Notes: generated from the sequence alone by a model not told the origin. 64,000 nt of DNA from Betaproteobacteria bacterium HGW-Betaproteobacteria-6 (GCA_002842145.1 PHCF01000016.1:1-64000); one strand, 5' to 3'; counted from the stretch's first letter, positions 53,068-64,000 are shown. Numbers and translations are program-made.

Positions 53068-54030
53068 ACGCTATTCAACTGCCCCAGACACACCGGCAAT
53101 TGCGCCGCATGTTGGCGCGGCGCCTCGGTATAGGTGCGCTCCTGGTTGGCAGTCTCGCGGGAGGTCTTGCCTACTGGGTCGAATCGTATCGCGTAGAGCA
53201 GCGCACCCTTGAACGCGCCATAGCGGGGGTCAGGCATTTCGAGTCGCCCGCCATGCAAATGGCGGTCGGCGGGGATAAAGGAGATAGCCATTCCGCGATT
53301 TCGCAGTTGCTGACCGATGAGTTTGTCGGGATTCGAGTTTTTTCGCCCAATACGGAGATGGTGTTTGATGCTTGGCGGTCACTCCCCGAGTCGCTGAAAG
53401 AGATCGCCCGACAACAGCGCCATCCATGGCCGCCAGCTCCAGGCAGCCATAGCAAACGATTTTCGGTGGCTGGCGAAGAACTGGTTCAGGTCATTCTGCC
53501 GATGACCACCAGTGATGGCCGTCTTGCAGGCTATGTCGAGGGAATCAGCCTGGTGTCCCGCTCGGCACTGCAAGAGAGAGAACAACAGATTCGCGGGGCT
53601 GCGCTGACGGCCTCGATATCAGTATTCGCGGCAGCGCTGTTGCTTTACCCGTTAATGTCGGGATTGCTGGGCCAAACGGTGGCATTGTCGTCTCGACTCC
53701 TGGAATCCAATCTTTCGCTGCTGCGCTCCCTTGGAAACGCCATCGCCAAGCGTGACGCAGATACCGACGCCCATAACTACCGGGTTACCTGCTATGCGGT
53801 CTCACTTGCCGAAGCACTGGGTGTTGGCAAGGAAACCATTGCCGAACTGGTGCTGGGCGCCTTTCTGCACGACGTTGGAAAAATCGGCATTCCGGATCAG
53901 ATTCTGTTGAAACCGGGACGGCTGACCAGCGAAGAATTTCAGGTCATGAAGACCCACGCCATGCTCGGCATCGAGATCGTCGCCGGCAATCCCTGGCTGG
54001 CTGGCGCAGAGAAGACCATCCGGCTACCCA
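53064..54030 (+). pseudogene. 5-prime part of a membrane HD-GYP gene, truncated by inversion at about 54020-54023
   Basis: TM/sensor region then AFLHDVGKIGIPDQILLKPGRLTSEEFQVMKTHAMLGIEIVAGNPWLAGAEKTIR and loss of homology. Confidence 0.85.
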
Positions 54031-54237
54031 ATGGCTTCGCCGGCGATGCGACGTAGGCATGAGACGCGTTTTGTGGATGCTGGCCAGCATGGTGACTTGC
54101 TTCCAGCTAAGGTAGCCAGCTTGTTGAGCGACAGCCTCCAAGGATGCGGCGAGTGGTAAGCCGGTAGTGCCGCGGTGTTGCTTGGCCTGCCGCTTAAGCT
54201 TTTCTAACGCGGTGGCACTGATGGTGTTGGTTTGCAT
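54020..54237 (-). pseudogene. 5-prime part of a second interrupted ORF
   Basis: MQTNTISATALEKLKRQAKQHRGTTGLPLAASLEAVAQQAGYLSWKQVTMLASIHKTRLMPTSHRRRSHWVAG, continues in frame with 56141..56565 if the inversion is undone. Confidence 0.65.
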
Positions 54238-54882
54238 ACGTTCTCCATGTCGTAACGCGGAAAAGCAGTGCCCATTGCCGCTACCCGCAAAACCATGGGG
54301 AAGACGATTGCAAAACAAAAAAATGTCGTTCCGGCGAACCAGATGAGCCTAGATGGGCAGCTCGCATCGACTTGTGCGATGGGCAAATTATACCGAGCAA
54401 TGGTGTGCAGGCAAGAATTGCCATACAACATGGCGCAGAAAAATACCTACATACTCATTTGGCAGCGTTCCTTCGCTCTTAGCCGGGGAGAAATTCGACA
54501 TAGCACCAGAAAGCACTCACTCACCGGAACCACGGATCTGGCTACACCGCTCCACGCTACTAACGACGTTTCCATTGAGCACCATCAGTTGCCGAGTGGC
54601 AGCTAATCATCACATTGCTGTCTGATCCTTAGCGCTGAAGCAAGGTCGGCTTTGGCCGACGACCTGCCTGATGTCTTTGGCAACAGACAACAATTCGGCC
54701 AATCCGGCCGTTCGAATCACTTCACTCTTCGGTCAGCAAACTGCTGGTTACCTGCCGCGCAGTAAGCAGAAGCGAGGAACGGCAGCATTTATATCTAACA
54801 AACTCTGCTTCGACAGAAAAACCAAGTAACGTTGGTGCGAAAGCGACGGGCACCTCTCTCCCTGACCATTTCCGGCGAAAAG

Positions 54883-54898
54883 CTTTCAAAAATGTAAC
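54883..54898. promoter_or_regulatory. CopR/CusR-type box 3 (degenerate)
   Basis: ctttcaaaaatgtaac upstream of czcE, with the same downstream GTCAGC..TGTTGG context as boxes 1 and 2. Confidence 0.6.
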
Positions 54899-54998
54899 GC
54901 GGGGGTCAGCGTCCTGTTGGTATCGGACTCCTAAGATGACATCACGGTTGGACGAAATGAGTCCGACACGATTAACCCGATGTCACAAGGAGAGAACC

Positions 54999-55391
54999 AT
55001 GAAAACGAAATTTTCCCAATTAGCCCTGATCGCTGCGATCAGCCTCGCTGCAGCTGGAACGAGCTACGCTCACGAGGATTATTCCGAGGCCGGCACCAAC
55101 CATTGGCTGAGCCACGTTTCAGAAACCAAGAGCGCACCGACGGCAAATCAACTGGCTTCGTTTGGTTACACGGCCACGAAAAACGCCGACCGAGAGGTCA
55201 CTCTGTCCAGCGGTAGCAAATATCTGAACGTCACGCGTCTGGAGACCATCAAGATCAACGTCGCTGGCAAGAGCGTCGTCTGGACCTTCGACACGCTGGG
55301 GACCGCGCCGTTTCCACTTTCCAAGATCATATCGGGAGCCGACGGCATCACCGTCTACGTGACCGAAAACCCTGCCTATCAGGGCGGCTGA
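54999..55391 (+). CDS. czcE: CzcE-family heavy metal resistance protein
   Basis: NADREVTLSSGSKYLNVTRLETIKINVAGKSVVWTFDTLGTAPFPLSKIISGADGITVYV. Confidence 0.85.
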   Translation: MKTKFSQLALIAAISLAAAGTSYAHEDYSEAGTNHWLSHVSETKSAPTANQLASFGYTATKNADREVTLSSGSKYLNVTRLETIKINVAGKSVVWTFDTLGTAPFPLSKIISGADGITVYVTENPAYQGG

Positions 55392-55401
55392 TCAACCTGA
55401 C

Positions 55402-55432
55402 GGCTAGGTGATGCAATTGTCACCCAGCCGTT
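55402..55432 (+). terminator. Hairpin downstream of czcE
   Basis: acggct-a-ggtga-N6-tgtcacc-c-agccgt. Confidence 0.45.
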
Positions 55433-55498
55433 GGCAAATTGTCAGGATCGAATCCTTAATATTGATATCGCAGTACAACAGCACCTATTCATGAGGAG

Positions 55499-55783
55499 AT
55501 GAAAATGTTCAAGAAGATGCTCGCAATCGTGGCCCTGAGTTCCCTGGGTGTTACCGCCTACGCAGTTGATGCTTCTCAAGTCGAGAAGTCCATTGAGTTG
55601 AAGGACGGTTCGACTGTTTATATTTTCAAAGACGGCAAGATGGGTATGGAAGACAAATATGGTCGCGCAACCTATATGGAATCTGGCCATGTGATGGAAA
55701 CCAAGGACGGCAAAAAAATCATCATGAACGGAAACGAAATCTGGCGTGTTGACGAATTGCTGCACAAATACCATCGCGGTTAA
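55499..55783 (+). CDS. copK: CopK-family periplasmic copper-binding protein
   Basis: SQVEKSIELKDGSTVYIFKDGKMGMEDKYGRATYMESGHVMETKDGKKIIMNGNEIWRVDELLHK. Confidence 0.88.
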   Translation: MKMFKKMLAIVALSSLGVTAYAVDASQVEKSIELKDGSTVYIFKDGKMGMEDKYGRATYMESGHVMETKDGKKIIMNGNEIWRVDELLHKYHRG

Positions 55784-55792
55784 TTTCCCGCA

Positions 55793-56144
55793 TCACTCGA
55801 ATTCGGCGGCTCCTTTGGGAGCCGTTTTCATTTTGAAGTACCGTTCAAGCATCGCCTTCAATTCCTGACTCCATTGGGCATGATCTCTGGATTGGCCTTG
55901 TGCGTATAGCACCGGAGCAACCTGCCGGAAAACGGCATGAATCTTTGGATCGAAATGCTGGTCATCTTCCCGTTCCATGATGCTCAACGTCTCTTCCAAT
56001 GACAAGGCTGGTTTATACGGGCGAACAGAGGTCAATGCGTCGAACACGTCGACCAGGGCAAAAATCCGTGCGGCCAACGGTATTGCCTCGCCAATGAGCC
56101 CATCCGGATACCCTTTCCCGTCGAAGCGTTCGTGATGATGCCGG
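55793..56144 (-). pseudogene. 3-prime part of the split HD-GYP gene (inverted)
   Basis: Minus strand [56 protein letters not shown]; exact continuation of 53064..54023. Confidence 0.85.
55807..55828 (+). terminator. Rho-independent terminator of copK
   Basis: CGGCTCC-TTTG-GGAGCCG-TTTT. Confidence 0.75.
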
Positions 56145-56565
56145 CGGTAGCCCTAGACTGCACCAATGCAAAACGGTAGAGGAACTTTGCGACATGTTGG
56201 GTAGGGTTGAGCCGGTATTACTACGCAGCCATTGTGATGAATCCCGTCCTGGCGCTCGTTGTCTTTGCGAACTGGATCCCTTTGTTACGGCCAAACGCGC
56301 TAACGTGGATATCGACATCGGTGACAAAGATGACATCTGGAACTACCTTTACTTGCTGGATAGGCCTTATTCCGGTGTCAACATTGTCGATGTGCGTGTC
56401 AATTTGGGCCTTGGCTCCCATGGTTATTACCTAAACGAACAATTGTTGCTCAATAGCAATAATGACCGCAGCAATAGCCTCAACCCCAATAATGACGCCC
56501 ATCGTCATGCGCTGAACAACCATGCGAACCAACTTAATCCCAACAACAAGCGCTTTGGATCCTGA
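56141..56565 (+). pseudogene. 3-prime part of the second interrupted ORF
   Basis: [81 protein letters not shown].. Confidence 0.6.
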
Positions 56566-56792
56566 CGCCTAAAACTACTACCTGCTGGTATTGCTTAAAC
56601 TAGAGTACGATTTAACAGAAAAGCCAAAGGTTCTTGAGAATCGGATCGAGCCATTCAGGTCGATCCGATTCGGCGATTCGTCGGGTGTGACATCACATCA
56701 AGCATTAGGCCAATCTCACCTTTGCCCGAAACCTGAGGTGCCCCCGGTTTTAGTGCCAAGGGCGTTTTAGTAAAAGTCCTTGGGTTGTACCG

Positions 56793-57623
56793 TTAAAGAC
56801 ATTCTTCGGCGGCTGGCTGGGCAGAGGTGGTTGCCCGATGCTCGGCCGCGAACTCTGCCGGGGTTTGATAATTCAATGCGCTGTGCGGCCGATGCTGGTT
56901 GTAGTCCCGGCGCCAGGCGGCGATCAGGATACGAGCCTGTGGCAAGCTCGTAAACCAATAGTCATTCAGGCACTCATCTCGGAAGCGTCCGTTGAAGCTC
57001 TCGATGAACGCGTTCTGCGTGGGTTTCCCGGCCTGGATCAGTTTGAGCTGAACGCCATGCTGGCAGGCCCACTGGTCGAGCGCTTTGCCGGTAAATTCTG
57101 GTCCCTGGTCAGTTCGAATGGCCTTGGGGTAGCCCCGGAAGCGAGCCGCCTGATCAAGAACACGCGTAACGTAATGGCCTGAAATGCCGAAGTCGACCGC
57201 GAGATCGATGGCCTCCTTGCTGAAATCATCGACGATGGTCAGCACCTTGATCCGGCGGCCATTGGCCAGCGCGTCACTGACAAAATCCATCGACCAAACT
57301 TGGTTGGGCTCGGTAGGGCGTTCCAGTGCCTGCCGCTCAACAGCCACACCATGTCGCTTTTTGCGGCGCCGAACTGACAGACCGGCATCACTGTAGAGCC
57401 GATAAATCCGTTTGTGATTGGCTCGAACGCCCTCTCGCCGAACCAGCGCATGCAAGCGGCGATAGCCGAACCGGCGGCGCTCGCCGGCCAGTTCGACCAG
57501 CCTGGCTTGCAACTGCTCGTTCTCCGGCTGCGCCTTCGATACGTAATGCAGGACCGTGCGTGACAAACCCACCAGCTGGCAGGCACGGCGTTGGGAAATT
57601 GCTGTCGCTTTCCGCATCACCAT
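56793..57623 (-). CDS. IS3-family transposase OrfB (DDE)
   Basis: [69 protein letters not shown]. Confidence 0.92.
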   Translation of the reverse strand: MVMRKATAISQRRACQLVGLSRTVLHYVSKAQPENEQLQARLVELAGERRRFGYRRLHALVRREGVRANHKRIYRLYSDAGLSVRRRKKRHGVAVERQALERPTEPNQVWSMDFVSDALANGRRIKVLTIVDDFSKEAIDLAVDFGISGHYVTRVLDQAARFRGYPKAIRTDQGPEFTGKALDQWACQHGVQLKLIQAGKPTQNAFIESFNGRFRDECLNDYWFTSLPQARILIAAWRRDYNQHRPHSALNYQTPAEFAAEHRATTSAQPAAEECL

Positions 57624-57649
57624 GACTGACTCACGCTTTTGCTGGGGGC

Positions 57650-57919
57650 TCAGCGCTTTCGGCCCAAGGCCGCTTTGAGAGCTTCGGCATCAAGGATCGA
57701 TTCGGCCAGTAGGCGTTTGAGCTTGGCGTTCTCGGCTTCCAGTTCCTTCAGGCGCTTCGCATCCGGAACTGACATGCCGCCGAATTTCGCCCGCCAGTTG
57801 TAGAACGAGGCGTCACTGAAGCCGTGTTGCCGGCACAGTTCCTTGATCGCCACGCCGGCTTCCGCCTGCTGCAAAAAACCGATGATCTGCTCTTCTGAAA
57901 ACCGCTTCTTCAAGTCCAT
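57650..57919 (-). CDS. IS3-family transposase OrfA (HTH)
   Basis: [46 protein letters not shown]. Confidence 0.92.
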   Translation of the reverse strand: MDLKKRFSEEQIIGFLQQAEAGVAIKELCRQHGFSDASFYNWRAKFGGMSVPDAKRLKELEAENAKLKRLLAESILDAEALKAALGRKR

Positions 57920-58101
57920 TCTCCTTCTCGAAAACGGACTTTACTAAATTGCCGGTGGCACTGATTACGGGGGGCACCTCAAACCAACACTAGTATTCGG
58001 GTCCATAGGCGATGGCAGACCATTTGGTGATTTGCTTGTTTCAATCAGGCCAGCCATATTCTTCAGAATATTGTGTAAAGCAATGGAAACGGCGTTTTCA
58101 G

Positions 58102-58448
58102 CTAATTTGCTGCTGTAGGAGATTCAAGAAGCAGTTGTCCATCCTTGGTGGGAATCGTCTTGCCCGGGGCGTGATCTAGGCGAACCCGGCCTTCCTTTCC
58201 GTCAAGACGATAGGTCACATCGTAACCAACCAGTTTGTCGGAGGTCTCATAGACAGTTCGGCAGCGATGCTCAATTGCCGAGACCGTATCCCGGTCCTGC
58301 ATGCCCTTCTGCACGGTATTGCCCGCATAGCCGCCAGCTGCTGCGCCAGCCACCGTCGCCAGAGTATTACCCTTACCCCGCCCGATCTGGTTGCCGACCA
58401 CACCTCCGAGAATGCCGCCAATCACGGTGCCGGCAATTCGGTGCTCAT
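58102..58448 (-). pseudogene. 3-prime part of glycine-zipper 2TM protein, interrupted by IS
   Basis: EHRIAGTVIGGILGGVVGNQIGRGKGNTLATVAGAAAGGYAGNTVQKGM. Confidence 0.85.
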
Positions 58449-58482
58449 TGAATCGCCCCGGGTTTCGCAGAGGCTCCGTGGT

Positions 58483-59714
<1,232 letters not shown>

Positions 59715-59764
59715 GGCTCCATTCTCTCAAGAAATGGAGCCTCCTCAATTACCGGGGCGATTCA

Positions 59765-59969
59765 CATCCTGAACTGGGGCTCGCCTCTGAACCTGGATAT
59801 CCTGGCAATCCTTATGCGGAGTCTTAATCTTTTCCTTGATTTCCTCGACAGCCAAGACTTCGGCCGATTTTGGTTGATTCAGCATCTTGTAGCCGGTCAC
59901 ACCACTGGCACTGATCGCCACCATCGCGATCGAACCGATGACGACCCCTTTGATCATTGATTTATCCAT
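59765..59969 (-). pseudogene. 5-prime part of the interrupted glycine-zipper gene
   Basis: MDKSMIKGVVIGSIAMVAISASGVTGYKMLNQPKSAEVLAVEEIKEKIKTPHKDCQDIQVQRRAPVQD. Confidence 0.82.
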
Positions 59970-60124
59970 CTTCATTTCTTTCGGACACTTGAGAAGCATT
60001 TTTGCGGCGATAACGCCAAAAAGCTGTAACCGCCCATAATTCAACGCAAAACAGATGCCAAGCCCGTGAACTGACGAAAAATCAGTTGGTTAGAAAAATC
60101 TGTGATGGCGAAAAATCACGGATA

Positions 60125-60142
60125 TGTCGTTTCTTAGCGACA
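60125..60142. promoter_or_regulatory. 18-bp palindromic site A
   Basis: tgtcgtttcttagcgaca. Confidence 0.5.
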
Positions 60143-60189
60143 AATAAACGCCTGAAACCGGGATGTGTCTGTTACGACGCGATACTTCA

Positions 60190-60207
60190 TGTCGCCACAT
60201 AGCGACA
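60190..60207. promoter_or_regulatory. 18-bp palindromic site B
   Basis: tgtcgccacatagcgaca; shares TGTCGY-N4-TAGCGACA-type layout with site A, centre-to-centre 65 bp. Confidence 0.55.
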
Positions 60208-60798
60208 GTTCAGAATCAGACAAAGGCTTGTACCGTACGGCCCCACGTCTCTGTCTGTCGGCTTATATTGAACGCCTCGATTGTCAGTCTTTAGGACCAA
60301 TCCCTTCGACCACTTTTCCAATCTCTATGTGGTCGTCAAACTCTACGAACTCGACCACTGGATGCCGCCGCTCTGGGGTTACTCTGCGCTCGCCCTCTTC
60401 CGGAGGTCCAAGGTCCTTAACTCGCCGTTCGTGGCGCGATCGTTTGACGAGAAATTTTGTTTTGTGCATTGGCGATAGCAGAGAGGAATTGTTTTCTGTT
60501 CCTGCCCAATGTACTTGCTGAAGCTTAAGGCCCCCTGAAAGCCACTCAAATTCTTAGCGGCATCGTTCGGCTAAATGGTCTGTTGTCTCAGCCGGTAGAA
60601 CAGCAAATTATGCATAGAGGGGCCGTCTAATTGAATACAGTCAATTTATTTGTGGGAATATTTCCCTCTTCATGGTTTGGCTATGTGTGTTTTTGCCTGA
60701 ACTTGGTCTAACTCTTCTTCCTTAAGACTCAGCTAAGGTCACTACGCTAGACTGGCCAATCAATTTGGCATGTTGCCATTGAACCAATAGAGAGCAAT

Positions 60799-62058
60799 AT
60801 GACCTCAGCCATGCTCCTCCTGTGGATAGCCTTGGGCATTGTTGTTCAGCTGGCACTTTGGCTGGGCATTGTCTTCTGGCGCCACTGGCAGCGCTATATA
60901 TCGTTGCAGGATCAGGCCAATGGCAAGAGTCCTGCAACTCTGTCCGATAGTTTGCAGACTGACACTGCTTCCGAGGGCTGGAAAGGATTCAGGACTTTCA
61001 AGGTTATTCAGAAAACCCTTGAAGATGGTAACGGAGCCATTTGCTCCTTCTATCTACGTCCAGAGGATCGGCAGTCACTTCCCGTATTCAAGCCAGGACA
61101 GTTTCTTACCTTCAAACTGGCCATCCCGACTCCAGGAGGCACGGCGGAAGAACTCATCCGTTGCTACTCCCTCTCGGATTCGCCTGCTCATGATACTTAC
61201 AGGGTTTCGATAAAGCGCGTCCCAACGCCTAACGGCACCTCCCTACCTCCTGGCCGCTCATCCAATTTTTTCCACGACCATGTACACGTAGGCACATCAT
61301 TGGCAGTTCGGGCTCCATCAGGACATTTTTATCTCAACCACGAAGCCTCTCCAGTTGTACTGATTGGCGGAGGAATCGGTATCACACCGATGTTGAGCAT
61401 GCTCAACTGGATCGTGAATCACCAGCCTGAACGTGAAGTTTGGCTGTTTTACGGCGTGCGAAATAGCGCTGAAGTGATTATGAAGGCGCATCTTCTGGCG
61501 CTCGCAGCCCAACACCCGAATTTCAAGCTGCACATCTGCTTTAGCGCGCCGCTACCGGGTGACATGATGGCGCGCGATTTTCACCATAGGGGTCGTATTG
61601 ATGTCGCGCTGTTAAGGACAGAGTTACCGCTGAAACCGTTCGATTTCTATATATGCGGTCCGACGCCGATGATGGAAAGCTTGGTCGATGCCCTTGAAGA
61701 CTGGGGAGTTCCGGACTCACGAATTCATTTTGAAGCATTCGGACCTGCGTCGATAAAACGCAAATCATCCATCGAGCCGAAGGTTTCCGAGAGCTGTACC
61801 GAAACTGTGATGGTGACCTTCGCCAAATCTAACAAACAGTTCATTTGGGACGGCACGTCCAACAGCCTACTGGAGTTTGCAGAAAGCAACGGGGTAAAAG
61901 TTGAGTCGGGGTGTCGTGCTGGTGGCTGTGGTAGCTGCGAAACGCGAATTCAAAGTGGAGAGGTGAAGTTTTCACATTCGCCTGACTTCGATTCAGAGCC
62001 TGGTAACTGTCTGCTCTGCGTATGCATCCCTGTCACTGACGTCGTTCTGGAGGCCTGA
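60799..62058 (+). CDS. Membrane-anchored FAD/NAD(P) oxidoreductase with C-terminal plant-type [2Fe-2S] domain
   Basis: N-terminal TM; LIRCYSLSDSP, LIGGGIGITPMLSML, ICGPTPMM, CRAGGCGSCETRIQSG..CLLC. Confidence 0.88.
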   Translation: MTSAMLLLWIALGIVVQLALWLGIVFWRHWQRYISLQDQANGKSPATLSDSLQTDTASEGWKGFRTFKVIQKTLEDGNGAICSFYLRPEDRQSLPVFKPGQFLTFKLAIPTPGGTAEELIRCYSLSDSPAHDTYRVSIKRVPTPNGTSLPPGRSSNFFHDHVHVGTSLAVRAPSGHFYLNHEASPVVLIGGGIGITPMLSMLNWIVNHQPEREVWLFYGVRNSAEVIMKAHLLALAAQHPNFKLHICFSAPLPGDMMARDFHHRGRIDVALLRTELPLKPFDFYICGPTPMMESLVDALEDWGVPDSRIHFEAFGPASIKRKSSIEPKVSESCTETVMVTFAKSNKQFIWDGTSNSLLEFAESNGVKVESGCRAGGCGSCETRIQSGEVKFSHSPDFDSEPGNCLLCVCIPVTDVVLEA

Positions 62059-62645
62059 TGCCAATTTTTCCCTCCACCCTTTGGCGAGAGCACATCCTGC
62101 CCTTTGCTTTCCTGGTGTTGCTCCTTGGTGTTTTGACGCTTGCCGGAGATTACCTCTTGCACCGATTGAATCTGGTGTGGGTCGGACGATACTTGGGCAT
62201 TCCTGGAACGATACTTATCATCGGATCCCTGATGTATTCACTACGTAAGCGGAAATACATCAAGACGGGGAATCCGAAGAGCTATCTGAATATGCATGAA
62301 CTGGCTGCCTGGCTTGGGTCATTGCTAGTTCTGATTCATGCAGGCATTCACTTCAACGCCATTCTTCCTTGGCTGGCCACTGTGGCCATGGGTATCAATG
62401 TCATTAGCGGGTTGGTCGGCAAGATGCTGCTGCAACGCTCCCGCGAACACGTTCAGTCACAACGTGACAGCTACCAATTGCGCGGTCTATCTCGACCTGA
62501 AGTCGAGCAAGCAGTTTTTTGGGATTCAGTGACTTTTGATGCAATGACTCAGTGGCGCAAAGTTCATATCCCGATTTTTATCGTTTTCGCCGTGCTGAGT
62601 CTTGGTCACATCATTAGCGTATTTCTATTCTGGGGCTGGCAATGA
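62058..62645 (+). CDS. Membrane cytochrome b-like / ferric-reductase-like protein
   Basis: Multiple TMs with conserved His (NMHELAAWLGSLLVLIHAGIHF, KVHIPIFIVFAVLSLGHII). Confidence 0.7.
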   Translation: MPIFPSTLWREHILPFAFLVLLLGVLTLAGDYLLHRLNLVWVGRYLGIPGTILIIGSLMYSLRKRKYIKTGNPKSYLNMHELAAWLGSLLVLIHAGIHFNAILPWLATVAMGINVISGLVGKMLLQRSREHVQSQRDSYQLRGLSRPEVEQAVFWDSVTFDAMTQWRKVHIPIFIVFAVLSLGHIISVFLFWGWQ

Positions 62646-63364
62646 ATCGCATTGTCAAATGGGTGATCGCTACCAACCTGCTTGTCTTGGTAGTCCTAAC
62701 GTTCGCCTATCCACATTTGATGGTTAGCCCCGGAAAGCTCATCGTTGGACATCGGCAATTAGAGACTGATTGCTTTGCCTGCCATGCAGGACTTCGAGGA
62801 GCCTCTTCGGAGCGCTGTACAACCTGTCACAAGTCAGATGATATCGGTCGGCTAGATACCAAAGGGCAACCCATTCAGAAGCCTTTGACCTCAACGGCAT
62901 TTCATCAAAAGCTGACGAAACAAGATTGTGTGGCGTGTCATAGCGATCATGCTGGCGTGAAGCGCTTCAAGATACATGGACACTTCAGCCATGCGCTCTT
63001 GCAGGCCGCAACCCGTGAGCAGTGTCAAGAATGCCATAGACCGCCGGCTGATTCTTTACACAAGCAGATTACCGGTAATTGCGCTCAATGCCACAGCCAG
63101 GAAAGGTGGACACCGGCCACGTTCAATCACGACAAATTCTTCGTACTTGACCGCGACCACAGTGTTCAGTGTGTGACGTGCCATGTACGAAACGACTACA
63201 GCCAATACACCTGTTACGGTTGCCACGAACACACCCCTGAAAAGATTCGCCGAGAGCACATTGAAGAAGGTATTCGAGATTATAAAAACTGCGTTGAATG
63301 CCATCGAAGTGCGGATGAGCACGACATCCGAATGCCGGGAGGAAATCGCCGTGAAGATGACTAG
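62642..63364 (+). CDS. Multiheme c-type cytochrome with eight CXXCH motifs
   Basis: CFACH, CTTCH, CVACH, CQECH, CAQCH, CVTCH, CYGCH, CVECH. Confidence 0.9.
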   Translation: MNRIVKWVIATNLLVLVVLTFAYPHLMVSPGKLIVGHRQLETDCFACHAGLRGASSERCTTCHKSDDIGRLDTKGQPIQKPLTSTAFHQKLTKQDCVACHSDHAGVKRFKIHGHFSHALLQAATREQCQECHRPPADSLHKQITGNCAQCHSQERWTPATFNHDKFFVLDRDHSVQCVTCHVRNDYSQYTCYGCHEHTPEKIRREHIEEGIRDYKNCVECHRSADEHDIRMPGGNRREDD

Positions 63365-64000
63365 CAGAGGCCCGATTGACCTGCGCCGATACGCCTTCAT
63401 ATCGATTGCGGCTGCGGTTGCGACCATTCTGCTCAAAGGGGTTGCATGGTGGCTGACCGGCTCCGTCGGTCTATTGTCGGATGCGATTGAGTCGTTCGTT
63501 AATTTGGCAGGTGCCTTGATGGCGCTATGGATGCTCTCCATTGCGATCATGCCAGCGGATGCGGAACACCCACATGGTCATGATAAGGCCGAATATTATT
63601 CGAGTGCCTTTGAAGGATTTCTAATTGTCGTTGCAGCGGCGAGCATCGGCTACACAGCAGTCGAGCGTCTAATACATCCACAGCCACTGGAAGCGGTCGG
63701 TATTGGCCTTTTGGTTTCGGTGCTTGCATCGATCATAAACTTTGGCGTTGCAAGAGTATTGCTTCGAGCGGGTACCGAGCATAAGTCGATCACTCTGGAG
63801 GCGGATGCGCATCACCTCATGACCGATGTTTGGACCTCTGTTGGCGTAATAGCCGGAGTGACGTTGGTTTGGCTCACAGGGCTGAACTGGCTGGACCCGG
63901 TTATTGCCCTTTTGGTTGCGGCCAACATTGTATGGACGGGCTGGCAACTTATGCGACGTTCTGCGTCTGGCTTGATGGATGTTGCACTACCAAAGTCGGA
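63357..64000 (+). CDS. Cation diffusion facilitator transporter (partial, runs off window)
   Basis: Not in ORF track because no stop; reads [89 protein letters not shown]. Confidence 0.9.
   Translation, partial: MTSRGPIDLRRYAFISIAAAVATILLKGVAWWLTGSVGLLSDAIESFVNLAGALMALWMLSIAIMPADAEHPHGHDKAEYYSSAFEGFLIVVAAASIGYTAVERLIHPQPLEAVGIGLLVSVLASIINFGVARVLLRAGTEHKSITLEADAHHLMTDVWTSVGVIAGVTLVWLTGLNWLDPVIALLVAANIVWTGWQLMRRSASGLMDVALPKS

Larger units (their letters stand above)
56734..57981 (-). mobile_element. IS3-family insertion sequence (IS407-group-like)
   Basis: Imperfect IRs tgaggtgcccccggttttagtgcca..tttagtaaaagtcc / tgaggtgccccccgtaatcagtgcca..tttagtaaagtcc; 4-bp TSD aacc at 56730-56733 and 57982-57985. 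Confidence 0.9.

Noticed and set aside
53944-54318. Full 124-aa minus ORF as a gene
   Set aside because: Only the N-terminal part to about 54020 is plausible coding; the rest is antisense to the HD-GYP gene after the inversion point
60284-60469. Minus-strand 61-aa ORF MHKTKFLVKRSRHERRVKDLGPPEEGERRVTPERR
   Set aside because: Charged low-complexity composition; no RBS, partner or family support, so left unannotated
60208-60798. Search for a -24/-12 sigma-54 promoter upstream of the reductase operon
   Set aside because: No GG-N10-GC element with acceptable context found by eye; spacing of candidates was 6, 9, 12 or 14

Overview
The window looks like a metal(loid)-resistance and genomic-island region of a GC-rich betaproteobacterium-like genome. 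Taxon is an inference. No CRISPR array, rRNA or tRNA was recognised. Left to right: (1) end of a two-component system with an NtrC-type regulator. (2) About 11 kb on the minus strand: ECF sigma/anti-sigma pair, HD-GYP, FAD oxidoreductase, two arsenosugar-type glycosyltransferases, DUF3047, a broken TVP38/mercuric-reductase-like gene, ArsM and a bufferin (DUF2282-DUF692-DUF2063-DoxX) operon. Four transcription units there share a promoter-like motif, GTAAGAA-N14/15-CGACTAAT. (3) A recombination module: divergent KfrA/TnpT-like and tyrosine recombinase genes around a small palindrome. (4) A defence island: DUF2130, SIR2-HerA, and a Wadjet-like JetABCD operon with a fifth, translationally overlapping ISL3-like zinc-ribbon gene, bracketed by a perfect 19-bp direct repeat. 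(5) A phosphite oxidation cluster ptxABCDE with a candidate Pho box. (6) A copper island with CusRS, CusF, CusCBA, cytochromes, DUF411, CzcE and CopK, sharing CopR/CusR-type boxes. It also holds a His/Gly-rich FlgB-like protein next to an HD-GYP gene. That HD-GYP gene is split by a 2.1-kb inversion; undoing the inversion in silico restores two ORFs in frame. (7) Two IS3-family elements with visible IRs and TSDs, one disrupting a glycine-zipper gene. (8) A flavin-reductase / cytochrome b / eight-CXXCH cytochrome c / CDF transporter operon running off the right edge. All calls come from reading the sequence and supplied translations; no database search was run.
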